Shown: positions 61,057-64,000 of the stretch, in pieces
Layout of the letters: each line of letters begins with the position of its first letter
Numbering within the stretch: position 1 is the stretch's first letter
Origin: Paenibacillus antri
GTDB taxonomy: Bacteria; Bacillota; Bacilli; Paenibacillales; YIM-B00363
Assembly: GCF_005765165.1 (NCBI RefSeq)
Contig: NZ_VCIW01000004.1
Span: 1-64,000, forward strand
Direction: 5' to 3'
Length of the DNA stretch: 64,000 nt
Notes under the pieces: model-generated
The model's database searches: none
The model's input: the letters and a program-made list of their open reading frames with translations, nothing else
What the model was told of the DNA's origin: nothing
Position numbers and translations under genes: made by a program

Positions 61057-61245
61057 CGGAAATCTCCTTTTGTTCTGGTTGCTTCGATCATGAGCCAAGG
61101 ATATCCAACCCGCTCGCCGAAAAATATGGCTTATTTTGCGGACGTTTGTTTTAATTTTCCCGACCGTGCGGGCAAAACCCTTTTTCTATGGAGGAACGAA
61201 TATCATTATGCTACTTTATCATCAGGACGGGGCGGGGTGAAGCCG
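61057..61245. promoter_or_regulatory. Divergent promoter region
   Basis: Between the sugar operon (minus) and the YesM/YesN genes (plus). On the minus strand TTGCCC, 16 bases, TAAAAC (about 61138-61165) is a plausible promoter; the plus side shows no clear match. The response regulator likely binds here. Confidence 0.35.
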
Positions 61246-63057
61246 GTGGCTTGGATCCGGAGCGTACAGGGGCTGTCCATCAAGACGAAGTTGATCGTAT
61301 TGATCGTCGTGTTTTTGTGTTTCCCTTTTCTAACGCTTGGGATTATATGGTATGAAATTTCGACGGAGTCGATCGAGAAGAACGCGATCGAGTACAACCG
61401 CCAAATGGTCTCTCAGGTGAACGACCGGCTGGAGGCGTACTTCGAGGATTTGGAAAACACGACGTATCCGCTCGTCATGCATCCGCAGATCCTGGAGTTT
61501 ATCGACTCCGACCTTCCGATCAACTTCACGGCGCGAACGACTTTGTTGGAAAATTTGCCGAATTTATTTTTCGGACGCAACGACGTCTTCGGGTTTGCGA
61601 TCGTCTCCCGAAACGATATCGTCGTGAAAGCCGTGAACGGGCGCGCAAGCTATGGAACCGAGGAAGTGGCGGAGCTTCGGAACATCTATCATTCGGAAGC
61701 GTCCGCGGTCGGACCCCGGTACAAGATTTTAGGCATCGATCAAGTTTCCAGCAACGTCGGGTCCCAAGAGAATGTCATGGTGTTGCGGCTCATACGTAAG
61801 TTCGTCAATCCGGAGACGTTCCGATCGACAGGGATGTTGATCATCGACTTGCAATTGGATCGAATCGCAGGGATCGCCGAAACCCTTAGCGTCGGCCCGC
61901 AGAGCAATGTATGGGTGATCGATTCGAACGGACAGATCGTCCATCACCATGACAAATCCATGCTGGGACAACCGGTCGACGCCGTCTACCTGCACGACTT
62001 CGCGCGCTACGAGAAGGAGGGCGTCTATCTCAAGACGGTGGAAGGGCAGCGCAGGCTCGTCGTGTTCACCCGTTCGGAAGAAACGAACTGGACGATGGTG
62101 TCCGAGGTTCCGATGAAGGAACTGATCGGGGACTTGATTCATTTGCGAAATTATACGTTATGGGCGGGGTCCGCGCTCGTCTTCTTCGTCCTGATCGCGT
62201 TGTCGATGTTCTCCATCTCCTTGACGCGCTCGCTCCGGCATCTGCAGCATCTGATGAAGAAGGCGGAGAACGGGGACTTGATGGCGAAGGCGTCGGAGAA
62301 GCGTACCGACGAAATCGGGGGACTGAACCGCAGCTTCAATAAGATGGTAGCGGAAATTCGGATGCTCATCGAGGTCGTGCACGCGTCCCGGATTCGGGAG
62401 AAGGAGATGGAGATCAAGCAGCGCGAAGCGATGATGCGCGCGCTGCAGTCGCAGATCAACCCGCATTTTTTGTACAACACATTGGAGGTCATTAACTCGT
62501 ACGCCATTCTCGAGGGCGTCATGCCGATCAGCAAGATGGCGACGTCGCTTGCCGACGTGTTCCGCTACAGTATCGGCGATCCGAACGAACGGGTGTCGCT
62601 GCGGAACGAGCTGCATCATATGAGCGCGTATTTCGATATTTTATCGGAGCGCTATCCGTATTTGCAGGTCGACGACCGAACGTCCGCGACGGAGGTCGAG
62701 GACGTGCAAGCCGTTCGGCTCATCGTGCAACCGATCGTGGAGAACGCTTTCAAGCACGGGTACGAAAAGCATAAGCTGCGGCTCGGTTACATCGGCTTCG
62801 AAGGCGAGCGCGGGAGCGATTCCTATACGCTTCGCGTGATGGATCGCGGCGTCGGCATGCCGCCCGAACAGGCGGAGGCGTACAATCGGTATTTCGCCGA
62901 TCCGGAGCCTTCGAACGAAGGCGACGGCCGCATCGGGCTGTGGAACGTGCATCAACGCATTCGTCTTACGTACGGTACGCCTTATGGGCTGTTTATCGAA
63001 ACTTCCGGGCCGGAAGGCACCGTCATTCAGGTTCGCCTTCCTTATTCGAAGCAGTAG
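61246..63057 (+). CDS. YesM-type sensor histidine kinase
   Basis: About 603 residues. Membrane helix near residues 15-40 (TKLIVLIVVFLCFPFLTLGIIW), extracellular Cache domain, second helix (~305-325, LWAGSALVFFVLIALSMFSI), HAMP (RSLRHLQHLMKKAENGDLM), His_kinase domain with the histidine in QSQINPHFLYNTLEVINSYA, and an HATPase domain (VENAFKHGYEKHKLRLGYIG; DRGVGMP; GIGLWNVHQRIRLTYG). It should sense an extracellular sugar and phosphorylate the YesN-type regulator 38 bases downstream. GTG 61246 follows GGGCGGGG at good spacing; GTG 61237 is alternative. Confidence 0.88.
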   Translation: MAWIRSVQGLSIKTKLIVLIVVFLCFPFLTLGIIWYEISTESIEKNAIEYNRQMVSQVNDRLEAYFEDLENTTYPLVMHPQILEFIDSDLPINFTARTTLLENLPNLFFGRNDVFGFAIVSRNDIVVKAVNGRASYGTEEVAELRNIYHSEASAVGPRYKILGIDQVSSNVGSQENVMVLRLIRKFVNPETFRSTGMLIIDLQLDRIAGIAETLSVGPQSNVWVIDSNGQIVHHHDKSMLGQPVDAVYLHDFARYEKEGVYLKTVEGQRRLVVFTRSEETNWTMVSEVPMKELIGDLIHLRNYTLWAGSALVFFVLIALSMFSISLTRSLRHLQHLMKKAENGDLMAKASEKRTDEIGGLNRSFNKMVAEIRMLIEVVHASRIREKEMEIKQREAMMRALQSQINPHFLYNTLEVINSYAILEGVMPISKMATSLADVFRYSIGDPNERVSLRNELHHMSAYFDILSERYPYLQVDDRTSATEVEDVQAVRLIVQPIVENAFKHGYEKHKLRLGYIGFEGERGSDSYTLRVMDRGVGMPPEQAEAYNRYFADPEPSNEGDGRIGLWNVHQRIRLTYGTPYGLFIETSGPEGTVIQVRLPYSKQ

Positions 63058-63095
63058 GTTTGCCGCGCCGGCAACCGGAGAGGGGGCGCTCTAAC

Positions 63096-64000
63096 GTGTA
63101 TAAGGTCATCACGATCGACGACGAGCCGCTCGTCAAGAAGACGCTTCGCGTCTTGATCGAGAGCTACCCGGACGACTGGTTTCAAGTGATCGACGAAGCC
63201 GAAGACGGACGGGACGGGTTGGAACGAATCGAACGTCATTCGCCGGATCTGGTCATCACCGATCTGAATATGCCGATCATGAACGGTCTCGAGCTGATCG
63301 AACGTCTTCGCGCATCGGGACGGACCGTAGACGTCGCCGTCCTGTCCGGATACGACGACTTCGATTATGCGAGACAAGCGCTTCTGCACGGCGTCGTCGA
63401 CTATGTCCTGAAGCCGGTTCGGCCCGAGGCGATCCGTCAGCTGCTGGATCGCGTCCGCGCCCGTCGGACGGCGGACGCCGCCGCTTCGAACGGCCGGGGC
63501 GAATGGATCGCGTTCTGCGGCGAGACGGCGAAGATCGTCGCCGAACGCGTCTGGCTCCTGGACGATGCCGGAGCGGAGGAGCAACTCGAACGTTACGCGG
63601 CCCGCGTCGAAGCGCGCGGGACCGACCGAGAGAATACCGCGGAGGCGTATCAGGCGCTCGTCACGCTCGTCTCGAGCGAGCTGCGGCAACGCGGCGCGGG
63701 AACGCTCGGGCCGCCGCTCGCCGTCGAAGCGGACGGCGGCGAGAGCGGCGCGGCGCGTACGCGTTCGGAAGCTTCTCGCTTGCGGGAAGAGACGAATGCG
63801 CTGCTTCGCGCCAAGATCGAGGCGCTCGGACGCGAGCGGCAAGTCGGCAATCACCAAGGCATCCGCGCCGCGGTCGCTTATTTGGAGGCGCAATTCCACA
63901 ATTCCGAGCTTTCGCTTCCGCTCGCCGCGGATGCCGCGGGCATGTCGCAGGGGCACTTCAGCCGAACGTTCAAGCGGGAGATGGGCGTTTCGTTCATCGA
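63096..64000 (+). CDS. YesN-type response regulator (truncated by window end)
   Basis: At least 301 residues from GTG 63096 (GAGAGGGGGCG ahead); no stop before 64000. Receiver: VITIDDEPLVKKTLRVL, ITDLNMPIMNGLELIERL with the phospho-acceptor aspartate, LSGYDDFDYARQALLHGVVDYVLKPV. At the end the AraC HTH begins (YLEAQFHNSELSLPLAADAAGMSQGHFSRTFKREMGVSFI). Partner of the YesM-type kinase and presumed activator of the divergent sugar operon. Only the last ~60 residues are missing. Confidence 0.88.
   Translation, partial: MYKVITIDDEPLVKKTLRVLIESYPDDWFQVIDEAEDGRDGLERIERHSPDLVITDLNMPIMNGLELIERLRASGRTVDVAVLSGYDDFDYARQALLHGVVDYVLKPVRPEAIRQLLDRVRARRTADAAASNGRGEWIAFCGETAKIVAERVWLLDDAGAEEQLERYAARVEARGTDRENTAEAYQALVTLVSSELRQRGAGTLGPPLAVEADGGESGAARTRSEASRLREETNALLRAKIEALGRERQVGNHQGIRAAVAYLEAQFHNSELSLPLAADAAGMSQGHFSRTFKREMGVSFI

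Overview
The window looks like chromosomal DNA of a Paenibacillaceae member (Paenibacillus/Cohnella-like). The evidence is strong AGGAGG ribosome sites, sigma-A promoters, Gram-positive LexA boxes, an SLH surface protein, stalk-domain exported proteins, several sugar ABC importers that carry LplB/YtcP-type permeases but no ATPase gene, and YesM/YesN-type regulators. No rRNA, tRNA, CRISPR array, transposase or prophage was seen. Base composition changes along the window: the first ~3.5 kb is clearly A/T-richer than the G/C-rich remainder, and the AddAB-like genes at 18-24 kb look the most G/C-rich.

Layout. 0-3.5 kb: a decayed GNAT acetyltransferase, an intact GNAT, a VOC protein, a GyrI-like protein, a Cof-type HAD phosphatase and a DinB protein. 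3.5-6 kb: a large exported SLH/YcdB protein on the minus strand. 6.1-8.5 kb: a GntR/FCD regulator and ilvD. 8.6-15.7 kb: a one-direction run of small stand-alone enzymes (four GNATs, two Nudix hydrolases, two histidine phosphatases, an SRPBCC protein, a TmrB-like tunicamycin-resistance protein, a WapI-type immunity-like protein) with a tiny holin-like toxin gene embedded. 15.7-17.7 kb: minus-strand ParB-like protein, thioredoxin-reductase-like flavoprotein and Rrf2 regulator. 17.8-26.3 kb: a DNA repair and nucleotide region with two LexA boxes, an AddB-like/AddA-like helicase-nuclease pair, a 51-bp hairpin repeat array, a small unknown protein behind the second LexA box, and a dGTPase. 26.4-38.4 kb: mixed housekeeping (adenosine deaminase, MprF C-terminal-domain protein, HtrA-like protease with a stalk-domain protein, topoisomerase III, YceI under an inverted-repeat operator, erythromycin-esterase-family protein, a basic-residue-free acidic protein, an MFS exporter, and a GNAT at 38.6-39.1 kb).

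39-52 kb is a carbohydrate/polyol utilisation region: Gfo/Idh/MocA dehydrogenase, two TIM-barrel isomerase/epimerases, a solute-binding lipoprotein with two permeases (behind a candidate cre site), a membrane-bound AraC regulator, an MDR dehydrogenase, an FAD oxidoreductase and an acyl-CoA-dehydrogenase-like flavoprotein. A second, unrelated 51-bp palindromic repeat array follows. 52.5-55.5 kb holds an unusual signalling group: a stand-alone four-helix membrane sensor-domain protein, a receiver-first REC-HisKA_3-HATPase protein, and a YesN-type response regulator. 55.6-64 kb is a second sugar uptake system on the minus strand (unknown toroid-like protein, two permeases, binding lipoprotein), divergent from a YesM-type sensor kinase and its YesN response regulator, which runs off the window end.

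The observations most worth follow-up are the split/reversed two-component group at 52.5-55.5 kb, the SOS-box-linked AddAB-like operon and small protein, the two arrays with the same 51-bp period but unrelated palindromes, the type I toxin-like gene, and several genes whose best-supported start is not ATG/GTG/TTG.
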